DNA of 64,000 nt from a virus: positions 1-64,000 of IMG/VR virus record IMGVR_UViG_3300042090_000890; one strand, 5' to 3'. The notes beneath the pieces were generated by a model that ran no database searches, had not been told where the DNA came from, and saw only the letters and a list, made by a program, of their open reading frames with translations. A program made the position numbers and the translations under genes. Positions 1-7,779 of the stretch are shown piece after piece (position 1 is the stretch's first letter; each line of letters opens with the position of its first letter).

Positions 1-165
1 GTCGTCACTGCGCCTGGCACTAGCACGACCCTAGTCTACGTCGGTGCAGGTTCTACCACCAGCCAGTTCATTCCGGCGAACGGTAACGCAACAGGTACGG
101 TGTTCGTGTCGGCAAGCATTACGCAGTTTGACTTCAGCATACCGATCACGAACTTCCAACCTTAA
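1..165 (+). CDS. C-terminal end of a virion-type protein (partial)
   Basis: The first reading frame is open from base 1 to the TAA at 163-165 and gives 54 residues rich in Thr, Ser, Gly, Val and Asn (starts VVTAPGTSTTLVYVG, ends PITNFQP). This composition is typical of beta-rich tail or fibre proteins, but no family can be named from so short a piece. Its stop overlaps the stop of the leftward gene at 162, so the two transcription units converge here with no visible hairpin terminator. The start lies outside the window. Confidence 0.6.
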   Translation, partial: VVTAPGTSTTLVYVGAGSTTSQFIPANGNATGTVFVSASITQFDFSIPITNFQP

Positions 166-341
166 TCGTCGATCTTGGCGAGTTCGGCTTCCAGCTTCTC
201 TTGCTCTTTGTTGAGCTGCAAGAATTTCTCTAAATGTTCAGTCTTGGCTACGCCGGTTGCCTCCCGCGCGAGCTTCAATGCATCAAGCTTTTGGTCTTGA
301 AGCTTGTCGATTTGAACTTCTAGGTCGTATATTTTACTCAC
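162..341 (-). CDS. Small coiled-coil protein
   Basis: About 59 residues, almost wholly helical and charged, with heptad-like Leu spacing (SKIYDLEVQIDKLQDQK... and KEQEKLEAELAKIDD), so a short coiled coil is predicted. I place the start at a GTG at 341: it overlaps the TAA of the upstream gene and has GGAAGG about 10 bases before it. A longer ATG reading to 407 would lie inside the previous gene. Function unknown; it is the last gene of the long leftward block. Confidence 0.6.
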   Translation of the reverse strand: MSKIYDLEVQIDKLQDQKLDALKLAREATGVAKTEHLEKFLQLNKEQEKLEAELAKIDD

Positions 342-516
342 GCTTGGCGTCAACCTTCCGGAAGATGCGAGCCATGACCCAGATAGCCCATGCGTCTCCG
401 ACTGCATGGATCATGGTCAACTGCGGAGCTTCGCACGAAGTGTACAAGCCGACTGCGGCGGTCAGTAAAATACCGACCACGCATGCGAATTTAAGAAACT
501 TAGCTTCTGGTCCCAT
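334..516 (-). CDS. Small single-pass membrane protein
   Basis: About 60 residues with one hydrophobic segment (roughly residues 8-25, FLKFACVVGILLTAAVGLYT) after a short N-terminus, then a small polar tail. The ATG at 516 overlaps the end of the upstream gene (stop at 500-502). It sits in a run of short genes with membrane segments. Function is unknown; size and topology would allow a holin-like or anti-host role, but nothing specific supports that. Confidence 0.55.
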   Translation of the reverse strand: MGPEAKFLKFACVVGILLTAAVGLYTSCEAPQLTMIHAVGDAWAIWVMARIFRKVDAKRE

Positions 517-802
517 TACGGCCTCGCGGAAAGAGCTGTGCGATTGCATACAACACTCGATCGAGTAGATTGTATCGTTTGAAACGCACAAAACCATTTA
601 AAACATATACCTGTTGGTAGTCTGCTTCGGTACCACCAGCGACTTTTTTAATCCTGCTGATGCGTACATTGAACTTGAAAGGTAACGCGCTGCCGAGCAG
701 ACCTTTGTCGGCCAACTCAATCTTCTGTGCTACTTCCAATCCCACTTTGCCCATCGGCAGTTTCGCTGACCGGTAATACTTCGGTCCGATTGTCACTTCC
801 AT
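500..802 (-). CDS. Hypothetical protein, 100 aa
   Basis: A basic 100-residue protein (MEVTIGPKYYRSAK...) with alternating hydrophobic and charged residues suggesting a small beta-rich fold. The start is well supported: AGGAGG lies about 5 bases before the ATG at 802. It overlaps the 3' end of the next upstream gene by 86 bp in a different frame, which is long for this compact genome. I recognise no family. Confidence 0.65.
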   Translation of the reverse strand: MEVTIGPKYYRSAKLPMGKVGLEVAQKIELADKGLLGSALPFKFNVRISRIKKVAGGTEADYQQVYVLNGFVRFKRYNLLDRVLYAIAQLFPRGRNGTRS

Positions 803-1370
803 CCTGTCCTCCTGTTAAAGGTGCATTATTCCATCTGTCACGAAACTTGTCAAGACGTAGGTTGATCAACTCGGACGACATTCTAGCTGCTATGCCGCTT
901 TTCACATGCTTCGAAATCAGCCGTTTATGCAGCGTAGGAGCCTTTTTGGCGACTTCTAGGTAATCGGCGACCATAATACGCCCGTCACCCATTTGATGCA
1001 AGTTCTTGGCTACCATTAGACCGGCATGCTTGTACGTGGTCGCGATCACTTCAAGAGCTTTGTCTTTCAACTCGATCGGTACCAGGAAATAGAACTGAGT
1101 CGGCAGAGGCGAATGGTCCGAAGAAACATCGTATGTCTCGGCCTTCGATAGCCAGTCGTGCTTGCCGCGCTTCTTGAGATCAGCTTTCAAGTCTGAGATG
1201 GATATCTTGGTCTCAATCTCGATCATCTTCCGGCATTGTATCGAAGAGTCTGTTCCCAGCACGTCTGCCGATCGGGTAGGATCTTCCGTGCAAACCAAGT
1301 CTAGTTGCTTCTGGAAGCGTAGCCATGCCATACCCAGCGTTTTGAGATCATCTGACCCGATCTTATTCAT
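717..1370 (-). CDS. MmcB/PD-(D/E)XK-like nuclease-fold protein
   Basis: 217 residues. The middle carries an IEIETKIS stretch followed by a DLKADLKKRGKH element. This arrangement (Asp upstream, E-x-K on a strand, then Asp and Lys-His) is seen in MmcB-like and other PD-(D/E)XK nuclease-fold proteins that act on DNA. An Asp at about residue 41 (LGTDSS) could be the first acidic ligand. The start ATG at 1370 follows GGGCGGATCA. The C-terminal 28 residues overlap the next gene. The nuclease assignment is motif-level inference; the protein could be a non-catalytic relative. Confidence 0.5.
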   Translation of the reverse strand: MNKIGSDDLKTLGMAWLRFQKQLDLVCTEDPTRSADVLGTDSSIQCRKMIEIETKISISDLKADLKKRGKHDWLSKAETYDVSSDHSPLPTQFYFLVPIELKDKALEVIATTYKHAGLMVAKNLHQMGDGRIMVADYLEVAKKAPTLHKRLISKHVKSGIAARMSSELINLRLDKFRDRWNNAPLTGGQDGSDNRTEVLPVSETADGQSGIGSSTED

Positions 1371-3438
1371 TGATCCGCCCTGCGAAGTGCGGCTCGGTCA
1401 CGAGTACCTGCACATTTTCTTCTCCAACATTTACGACTACTCGATCGTCGTTTTGCTCAACCACAGCGACTGGGGCTGCCGGTACCAACTGTCCTTGGGC
1501 GACCTGCGGCAGTGCTCCACCAGCTTGTAGTGCGCCAGCAATGGCACCTGCACCACCGCCAGCTTGTCCTTGAGCTATATTGATATTCAAATTTCCGGCG
1601 TTGCCATTGTAGACTAATCCACCGCCGCCGAACATATCCTGCGTCCATCGGCCTTCGTAAAGGTCTTCCACCTTGAACTGCATCATGATTGAGTATACCT
1701 TGTCGACATCCTCTTTCGGGACTGCCTTGTTGGAATGCGAGCGCAGTTCGCCGAATCGCAGAATGACCTTTTTATGTTCGACCAGATCATGTACTTGCGC
1801 GGGCGTTTGAGTAGTGATAGCCAGTGGACCGTTGGCCCAACTCTCGCGGTGAATCCTGCCGACGTACGTCAATTTTGGCCCTTTGTACACGCCGAAGATA
1901 ATCTCGGTGCCTTCAACCATGCGGTCTGCGTACGATGCAACGCAGTGATTCTGGTCTTTGCCCCATTCCGTGATCTTTACGGTAGTTCGCGGCAACAGGA
2001 TGCGTATATCGTCTTTGCGGGCGCCGTGGAGTCCTTTCAACTCTTCCGGCCAAGTGATGCGCTTGCGGGATTCGATGGCCTTAAGCTTGGTGTAATTGCG
2101 AGAGATATCGTCATGCAGTTCCTTGATGGTCTTCCAACTACGCTTCGCTTTAAGTCCTTCCGGGAACATCGCTTTCGATTTCTTGGACTTGAACTTGGAC
2201 GGATCTTTAAATTCGTTGAGCATTCTGAGAGCATCGCACGACCACGATAAATTCTCTTCTTTCATAAGCTTGTCGACGGTCGTGTTCATGAGATAGTTGA
2301 TCGCCTGCTCTTTACCAACCAATTTGAAAAAGTCGCGCAGTGGCTTGAAGGATTGATCCTTTTCCGTCCCCGGACCGCCGTAGGTCATATCTTGGCCGTA
2401 GTAACGATTTGTATAAAACGAACGGGAACCTTGAATTGCCCGATCGTCCACGGTCGACAAAGTAGCGTTGATGATAGCAGCTTTTTCGAGCGGAACATCA
2501 AACTCTTTCATCAGAATTCGTAACATGTCGCCGTCGTACACGATAGGGTAACAGAACTTGCCTTTCGGAATCATCATCGCGTGGATGCCGTCTTGTACAT
2601 ATCCGACGACCTGATTGTTCGTCTCTCGCACTTCAGTGAATGCGGTACTAGCGCCTGCAGCACGCATGACTGGCTTGGTCGTATTGCCGACCCACTCGGC
2701 CATAAATTTTTTGAAGTCTTTATCACGTGTAGCCTTACGAATCCGAGGATTGGAGTACATGCTGGGATGCAGAAGTATCGCCGGTTCCGCGCAATCTCGG
2801 TCGAGGACCATCTGAGAGTATGGGCATGCGAACATGCACAACTCGAACCCATCCTTAAGTTCTGGATGCTTCATATGTATGTATCCAATTTCATTTGGCA
2901 GACGGTCTTCGCGGATCGCTATTCCCAGAACACCTTTAAAGATTCCCAGCGCCCGACGAGCTATGGCCAGATCGGCAGCACAGCGTACTCGGCGCACCGA
3001 TTTAGATGTGAATCTCTTGAACTCGTACTGATTGCCTGGGACCATGATTGCTGGATCTGGCTTCTCAGACTTCCGCTCTGTGATGTATAGGGTAATGCCG
3101 CCCTTTTTGTGAAACGTCATCCCATTTACCAAGTTGTTGATGTAGTAGATGTTGTCTTCTGAATGATTCGTCATGATGGGCGCGTCAGTCAGAAGAGTGA
3201 TGGACACCAGCTCGTGAGTCTTCGGATGGAACGATCCGATGATGCTGAGCCTATACCGATCGTACGGATTGGCCCACTGTATTTGGCCAGACACATTGTT
3301 AGAAGTGAGAACGTTGGCATTGCCAGCCGCAACAAAGTATGACCCCGCTCCAGAGCCGTAGTGATGGTCGTTGTCGTTGTGAGCGAACTCGCCTTCGAAC
3401 AACAACCTTTTACTACTGGACGATATAACCTTTATCAT
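1363..3438 (-). CDS. PcfJ-like protein, 691 aa
   Basis: A large protein whose residues about 490-550 match the PcfJ-like domain known from conjugative-plasmid and phage proteins: a TEWGKDQNHCVASYADR core (the G-x-x-x-x-HCV-x-SY pattern), then a hydrophobic strand. Upstream is a long region without a recognisable fold. The last ~100 residues are a low-complexity Gly/Ala/Gln/Val linker (GGGAGAIAGALQAGG) ending in a short acidic tail. AAGGAAG precedes the ATG at 3438, and the gene overlaps its neighbours on both sides. The biochemical role of PcfJ domains is not settled, so no reaction is proposed. Confidence 0.55.
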   Translation of the reverse strand: MIKVISSSSKRLLFEGEFAHNDNDHHYGSGAGSYFVAAGNANVLTSNNVSGQIQWANPYDRYRLSIIGSFHPKTHELVSITLLTDAPIMTNHSEDNIYYINNLVNGMTFHKKGGITLYITERKSEKPDPAIMVPGNQYEFKRFTSKSVRRVRCAADLAIARRALGIFKGVLGIAIREDRLPNEIGYIHMKHPELKDGFELCMFACPYSQMVLDRDCAEPAILLHPSMYSNPRIRKATRDKDFKKFMAEWVGNTTKPVMRAAGASTAFTEVRETNNQVVGYVQDGIHAMMIPKGKFCYPIVYDGDMLRILMKEFDVPLEKAAIINATLSTVDDRAIQGSRSFYTNRYYGQDMTYGGPGTEKDQSFKPLRDFFKLVGKEQAINYLMNTTVDKLMKEENLSWSCDALRMLNEFKDPSKFKSKKSKAMFPEGLKAKRSWKTIKELHDDISRNYTKLKAIESRKRITWPEELKGLHGARKDDIRILLPRTTVKITEWGKDQNHCVASYADRMVEGTEIIFGVYKGPKLTYVGRIHRESWANGPLAITTQTPAQVHDLVEHKKVILRFGELRSHSNKAVPKEDVDKVYSIMMQFKVEDLYEGRWTQDMFGGGGLVYNGNAGNLNINIAQGQAGGGAGAIAGALQAGGALPQVAQGQLVPAAPVAVVEQNDDRVVVNVGEENVQVLVTEPHFAGRINE

Positions 3439-3958
3439 CGGCTTCCTTGATGAATTTTTCGATTTCTTTCACGCCACGGAGAGTGATCTCTTCGAACTCG
3501 GAAGTCTTCGTTTTCATGACCTTGAACGTTAGGCCAACGTTTTGGCCGTTCGCGTTCTTTTTGGCTTCAGCAAAGCCTTTCTTAAGCTCCGCCAGCTTGT
3601 TCTCCGGTAGCTTCAATTTGGCGGATGACTTCTGCTTCCTTGCCAAGTCGCGAGTTTCCTTGTCGGTCAATTTCTTCGGAGGCTTCTCTTCCTCCTGCTT
3701 TGCAGGCGACTCCTCTTTCTTAGCAACTACTTCTGGCGGAGACTCGACCTTCTCGGCTACCGACTTCAAACCTTCGAGCAATTTCGACTGTTTCAACTTC
3801 TCGATGAAATCGCCCGGAATTTCCCGTATCTCGGCAACCAGGTCTTCAAGCAGATCCTCGAAGGGCATAGCGTCAACATCGCTGCGCTTCGGACGAAGGT
3901 CGAATACGTAAATCACAAGCCCAGCAAGCAATAGCGCTATAATAATCCAGTCTGTCAT
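3413..3958 (-). CDS. Membrane-anchored charged protein, 181 aa
   Basis: An N-terminal transmembrane helix (residues about 4-19, WIIIALLLAGLVIYVF) is followed by a long Lys/Glu-rich helical region with a proline-rich acidic/basic linker (residues about 75-100) and a small C-terminal domain. The topology suggests a cytoplasmic coiled-coil body tethered to the inner membrane. The gene overlaps both neighbours (ATGA with the oxygenase gene upstream). I do not recognise a family. Confidence 0.6.
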   Translation of the reverse strand: MTDWIIIALLLAGLVIYVFDLRPKRSDVDAMPFEDLLEDLVAEIREIPGDFIEKLKQSKLLEGLKSVAEKVESPPEVVAKKEESPAKQEEEKPPKKLTDKETRDLARKQKSSAKLKLPENKLAELKKGFAEAKKNANGQNVGLTFKVMKTKTSEFEEITLRGVKEIEKFIKEADDKGYIVQ

Positions 3959-4818
3959 ATAAGCCCCAATTCTTTCAAGCGTTCGGTTAAATAGGAACCC
4001 GCCGTGTGACGCTCTGACAGCACGGTATTCGGGTTTGCGTGCAGAAACAATGGCATACTGTAACGCGACACGTTCGACTCTTCTCCGGAAGGATTGACCA
4101 CGCGGTGAGTCGTGCTTTTGTAGTATCCGCCGGTTGCCTCTGCGAGCATGTCGCCGACGTTCACAATGATCGGGTTACCGGCGCCGACTTCCACTTTGTG
4201 CCACACGCCGTCATTATCTTGCACTTCCAGACCTGGCTGTGTCGCCGCCGGTAAAAGGGTCAGGAAATTGATATCCTCGTGAGCTGCTGCTCGTACGGCC
4301 CCGCGCTCAACATCTTTGCCGAGAGGTGGATAATGCAAGATTCGGTAGAGAGTATTCCAGCAGCCGGTTACGGCGTCTGCCCATTGTCGATCGCATTTAT
4401 TGATGCCGACAGGAGTTGCTCTCTCAACTGCATTCAGCAGCTTCACGGATAGTGCTTCGAGCGAGATGAATGCCTCAGATGTTACGCGGCGCAGGTTCAA
4501 CGGAAGCGGAGGTAGTTGGTCTGCTATGGTCGGGTTGTTGCCGAAATAGTGATAGAATTCTTTGATGTCTGCGACTGTAGCGCCTTTGGCCTTTTCGGAC
4601 TTCATTGGAAAGTAACCAGATTGAGTTTCTTTCTTGAACATGAACCGATTCTTGTACGTCGGATGTTCGAAGAACCCGGCCCATGACTTGTAGCAGTCCT
4701 CGAATACGCTGGCAGGTATCCCGTGGTTCGTGATGACCGCGAATCCTGTGTCGCGCAGGGCCTGGACCAACCGCCCGTTAGCGTCTTCGTCCTGCAAATT
4801 TATCGTTGGCACTTTCAT
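3955..4818 (-). CDS. 2-oxoglutarate/Fe(II)-dependent oxygenase (isopenicillin N synthase-like)
   Basis: 287 residues with the full architecture of the IPNS-like dioxygenase family: an N-terminal DIOX_N-like segment (RDTGFAVITNHGIP, about residues 22-35), then the double-stranded beta-helix core with the iron triad H180-x-D182 (AHEDINFLTLL) and H238 (STTHRVVNP), and the 2-oxoglutarate-anchoring R252-x-S254 (SRYSMPLF). All metal and cosubstrate ligands are present, so it should be active. Such enzymes oxidise small molecules or modified bases; the substrate cannot be read from sequence. Its start overlaps a 52-residue membrane protein gene. Confidence 0.88.
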   Translation of the reverse strand: MKVPTINLQDEDANGRLVQALRDTGFAVITNHGIPASVFEDCYKSWAGFFEHPTYKNRFMFKKETQSGYFPMKSEKAKGATVADIKEFYHYFGNNPTIADQLPPLPLNLRRVTSEAFISLEALSVKLLNAVERATPVGINKCDRQWADAVTGCWNTLYRILHYPPLGKDVERGAVRAAAHEDINFLTLLPAATQPGLEVQDNDGVWHKVEVGAGNPIIVNVGDMLAEATGGYYKSTTHRVVNPSGEESNVSRYSMPLFLHANPNTVLSERHTAGSYLTERLKELGLI

Positions 4819-4936
4819 TCACAGTTTCCTTCTCGCGTTTCTTGCGCGACTTGATCTTGGATTCTAACATGTGAACCAATGGTAACGCAACACAAAGAGC
4901 GATCAGGCACATCATGTCAATCTGTTGCTGGCTCAT
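4778..4936 (-). CDS. Tiny membrane protein, 52 aa
   Basis: Found by reading the strand directly: the ATG at 4936 follows GGAAGG and opens 52 codons to the TAA at 4778. The product has a hydrophobic helix (residues about 8-23, MMCLIALCVALPLVHM) and then a strongly basic stretch (SKIKSRKKREKE), a typical inner-membrane anchor with a cytoplasmic basic tail. It overlaps the upstream gene by 20 bases and the oxygenase gene by 41 bases in another frame. Function unknown. Confidence 0.55.
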   Translation of the reverse strand: MSQQQIDMMCLIALCVALPLVHMLESKIKSRKKREKETVNESANDKFAGRRR

Positions 4937-5219
4937 ACGAAACCTTCCATAGCCTGATGCACCATCGGTATACCTTGCTCCCCAACTGAACGTGAACGTA
5001 CAGCATTCTGCGTTTATCGATCACTTTTCGCTTCCATTTCGGTCGACCAGAATGCTTCCATGTGCCGTATATCGTCCATAAAAACTGATAGTTGTACCCA
5101 GGACAGAACAACAGCGAGAGTCCCTTTCCGTCGTAGTATTCTTGCGACGGGTCAACTTCCCACGAATAAAACGTTGCAAACCTGATAGGCTCTCCGGGGC
5201 CTTCTTTCCGCTCTCTCAA
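4917..5219 (-). CDS. Hypothetical basic aromatic protein, 100 aa
   Basis: I place the start at the TTG at 5219, which overlaps the TGA of the upstream gene (TTGA) and has GAAGG about 10 bases before it. A longer frame to 5375 runs through the upstream gene and has a composition unlike the rest. The 100-residue product is rich in Trp, Tyr, Arg and Lys (GYNYQFLWTIYGTWKHSG), with alternating strands. No family recognised. Confidence 0.5.
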   Translation of the reverse strand: MRERKEGPGEPIRFATFYSWEVDPSQEYYDGKGLSLLFCPGYNYQFLWTIYGTWKHSGRPKWKRKVIDKRRMLYVHVQLGSKVYRWCIRLWKVSYEPATD

Positions 5220-5506
5220 TGGACTGGGCCTTCGTACTCGGAAAATACAAAGCTGCCGTTCATGCCGAAGTGGGCGCAGTTGTGATCGCGATGCTGCATG
5301 GTCATGTCGGCTTCGGCGACGGCGTTGGCTTCCACACCGTGGCGGACAAGAAACCGGCAAGTCACATCCGGACAACGCGATTGTATCTTGTCGACGAGGC
5401 GAGTGTCTACTTTACCGTCCGAGAAGGTCTTCGTTTCGGTCACCTTCACTTCGAAGAATTGTGTCGCCATGTCCATGTTTCGGATATAGAGCTTGCACGT
5501 TCTCAT
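5216..5506 (-). CDS. Hypothetical protein, 96 aa
   Basis: A 96-residue mixed alpha/beta protein (MRTCKLYIRNMDMATQFFEV...) with several Cys and His residues (C49, C54, a THQHRDHNC-like cluster near residue 75) that might bind a metal. The ATG at 5506 has GGAGG five bases upstream. An alternative ATG at 5572 with a weaker AGGA site would add 22 residues and close the 73-base gap to the subtilisin gene. No family recognised. Confidence 0.55.
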   Translation of the reverse strand: MRTCKLYIRNMDMATQFFEVKVTETKTFSDGKVDTRLVDKIQSRCPDVTCRFLVRHGVEANAVAEADMTMQHRDHNCAHFGMNGSFVFSEYEGPVH

Positions 5507-5579
5507 AGGTCCTCCATCTTCATGATATCGGACTGCTTTCTTAGAATCAACTGTATTGTCAGACTGTTTCATAATGATC

Positions 5580-6800
5580 CTACCAAGTGAATTTAAAGGC
5601 CAGTTGCTTGTCGATTACCGCTTTGAGAATGAAATATGGGACACCGCCGTACTTCGCGATTTCCTTCATGTCGTTCGTGATGTACCGTTTTTCAAGCATC
5701 TTCGTCATTTCGTCGACTTCGCCCTTAAGCCCGCTTTGCATGTAAGCTGCGTCCAGCGCATGGCTTTCGGCGTCATTCATCGGTATCCCAGCGATGCCAG
5801 CCGGAGCGCGCCGGACGGCCCTGCGCATGCGCAGGCGAGAGGCCGGTCGACGATGGTGCGTCATAGGCGGCTTGCGTTCGTACAGAAGACCTAGATATTT
5901 GTCGCCGCGCAGCATACTCATGCGGTTAACGAGCGTGCCAGTCATGATAGCTGTCGCCTGGGAAGTGCCAGTCATGTATCCGTACTGGTCGCCTGGCAGA
6001 GTGGAATATACGTTGTTACCAAGCTCGTACTCGACCTTCATCTCACCTGGCTTAATCGAGTCCACTTTCCGATCTTGCGATAGCGTACCGGAGTAATTGG
6101 AAGTCGGCAGTACGGCATTGCCACGGTCGTGAGCCGACACCATCACGATTCTTGGATCGTACGCGGCGGGGTAGTATTTATGGATGTTGATGTCAGACCT
6201 TTCATTCCCGGCAGCGGCAACGAACAAGCCTCCTCGATCGAGAAACTCTGTAACCGCTGCGCGCTCTTCCTCGCTAGGAGCAAGACCGCCGCCGGAGTAA
6301 TTGATAACCGACGCTCCCATTTTGTTCGCGTACATGATCGATTTTACCGTATTTATTAAATTGTTGGACTCATTAGATTTCGGATCATAGTAGCGCAAAA
6401 TTATTAGGCAATAGTCTGCAGATCCGGCTTCCAATGCGACCAGTCCGGCAATGTGCGTACCGTGGCCGTGATGATCAGTCAAGTCGTTGTTATTGTCGAC
6501 GAAGTTCCAACCGTACACGTCATCGATGAAACCGTTGCCGTCGTCGTCGATTCCATTGTTGGACTTGTCACGGCCACGAGCGTCTTTGCCGGTTTCGCCT
6601 TCGTTCACACAGAGATGTTCTTTTATTCCGAGGTGGGTGACTTGGGCGCCAGTATCGATTACGGCTATCTTCACGGTCTTGGCGGTTACCGGGACAGTTC
6701 TTTCAACGACCGGCCAGCCTCCTGCGCCTTTAACGGCATCCAGGCTATCAGCTGCGGCAAAAGAACACACCAAATAAAGTGCAAGCAACAGAGTTCTCAT
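5580..6800 (-). CDS. Secreted subtilisin-like serine protease (S8 family)
   Basis: 406 residues. An N-terminal signal peptide (hydrophobic 3-17, cut site near AAADS) is followed by a peptidase S8 domain. The catalytic triad is complete: D49 in AVIDTG, H113 in GHGTHIAG, S280 in MTGTSQATA, with oxyanion-hole N199 in AAAGNE. A calcium-site-like NGIDDDGNGFIDD loop lies at about residues 82-94. After the catalytic domain, about 110 residues form a basic Arg/Pro linker (RRPASRLRMRRAVRR) and a helical tail. Export implies action in the periplasm or outside the cell, for example on envelope proteins or during lysis (inference). Confidence 0.93.
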   Translation of the reverse strand: MRTLLLALYLVCSFAAADSLDAVKGAGGWPVVERTVPVTAKTVKIAVIDTGAQVTHLGIKEHLCVNEGETGKDARGRDKSNNGIDDDGNGFIDDVYGWNFVDNNNDLTDHHGHGTHIAGLVALEAGSADYCLIILRYYDPKSNESNNLINTVKSIMYANKMGASVINYSGGGLAPSEEERAAVTEFLDRGGLFVAAAGNERSDINIHKYYPAAYDPRIVMVSAHDRGNAVLPTSNYSGTLSQDRKVDSIKPGEMKVEYELGNNVYSTLPGDQYGYMTGTSQATAIMTGTLVNRMSMLRGDKYLGLLYERKPPMTHHRRPASRLRMRRAVRRAPAGIAGIPMNDAESHALDAAYMQSGLKGEVDEMTKMLEKRYITNDMKEIAKYGGVPYFILKAVIDKQLAFKFTW

Positions 6801-6818
6801 GCCAGCATAATCTCATAA

Positions 6819-7244
6819 TCAGTCGACTTCGTCAACTTCGTCCTCTTTATCCTTCAAAGGGTTGAAAGGATTGCGATAAATACGATTTTTCTCAGGCAGC
6901 CATTCGGAGGCTGGCTTATCGTCCATGATCCAATCGAATTTCGATATCGTATATGTGAAAACGTCTTCCAGGCCGAGCGCGCAGACGATCTTGTACGCCC
7001 ACTCCTCGCCGCCCGCAGACCAAGCCACGATCGTAAAGTCGCGGGCAGCAAACTGTTTTACGATGTTGATGTGGCGACTGTGCGGGAGGCACGGGACTTT
7101 GATGCCGGTCTTCGACGTGAGCCATAAGATCGAGTCTTGGTCGATGTGATCCGGTATGCCTTTTTCAAACATGTCCATCAAGACCATTGTCTCGTCGATG
7201 TCGACGCCGAACGTTTTCTGTCCGCATTTAATTCTTTTTACCAC
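6819..7244 (-). CDS. HAD-like phosphatase
   Basis: 141 residues with the haloacid-dehalogenase motifs in order: motif I VDIDET (D15 nucleophile, D17 acid/base), motif II S76 in AWSAGGEEW, motif III/IV K102 and D108-D109 (SKFDWIMDDKP). No large cap domain is present, so it is a minimal C0-type HAD able to reach sizeable substrates such as polynucleotide ends or phosphoproteins. Related minimal HADs occur in phage end-healing enzymes, but no kinase is fused here. The acidic C-terminus (DKEDEVDEVD) is unusual. It overlaps the upstream gene by 17 bases. Confidence 0.8.
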   Translation of the reverse strand: MVKRIKCGQKTFGVDIDETMVLMDMFEKGIPDHIDQDSILWLTSKTGIKVPCLPHSRHINIVKQFAARDFTIVAWSAGGEEWAYKIVCALGLEDVFTYTISKFDWIMDDKPASEWLPEKNRIYRNPFNPLKDKEDEVDEVD

Positions 7245-7779
7245 CGTACACCTTCAATACTTCGCACCACGGACCGTGACCATGGAGATCCGTGTCTTTG
7301 TACCCTAACTTATGGGCGCCGCAGTCACAGATAGTCAGCGGCTTGGTTACCTCATCGTCATCTTCGAATTCGCCGAATATGCCCATTTTAGTTCGTTTGT
7401 ACGGCAGCGCTGGAAGCCCACAGAACTGATTCACTGCCTTTTCAATATCGACTATCCCGTATTTAACGCTCGTGCCGATTCCAGGCAGCTTGAACCCACT
7501 CGTTTTCGGGGTATATACCGTCACGTCGCCGGTTTGGGCTTCGAACGTGAAAATTGCTTCGATATCTCCGTACATCAATACCGGGTCCAACAACCATTGC
7601 GATGAAATCTTTCCGTGAACGTTGACGTATTTGATCAAATTTTTATCCACGAAAGGCAACGCCAGCACGACGTACCAGCTATCGTGACCGTTATCGTCCT
7701 CGTATGTGAGAAGATCGTAACTTGGATACGGGCCAGTAAGAAGTGGCATCAGAATGCCAGTCAGTTTGCTGATCATCAT
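7228..7779 (-). CDS. Hypothetical protein with C-terminal Cys/His motif
   Basis: The ATG at 7779 overlaps the upstream TGA (ATGA), giving 183 residues; the longer frame to 7878 is buried in the aminopeptidase gene. The body is beta-rich (SYDLLTYEDDNGHDSWYVVLALPF). The last 30 residues carry a probable zinc site (CDCGAHKLGYKDTDLHGHGPWC: C-x-C, H, H-x-H, C). Small CxC...H..C sites like this recur in phage proteins of unknown role. Translation is probably coupled to the aminopeptidase gene. Confidence 0.6.
   Translation of the reverse strand: MMISKLTGILMPLLTGPYPSYDLLTYEDDNGHDSWYVVLALPFVDKNLIKYVNVHGKISSQWLLDPVLMYGDIEAIFTFEAQTGDVTVYTPKTSGFKLPGIGTSVKYGIVDIEKAVNQFCGLPALPYKRTKMGIFGEFEDDDEVTKPLTICDCGAHKLGYKDTDLHGHGPWCEVLKVYGGKKN

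Noticed and set aside
4917-5375. Longer 152-residue version of the 4917 gene
   Set aside because: The first 52 residues are Arg/Ser/Cys/Pro-rich and antisynchronous with the upstream gene; the TTG at 5219 overlapping the TGA fits better.
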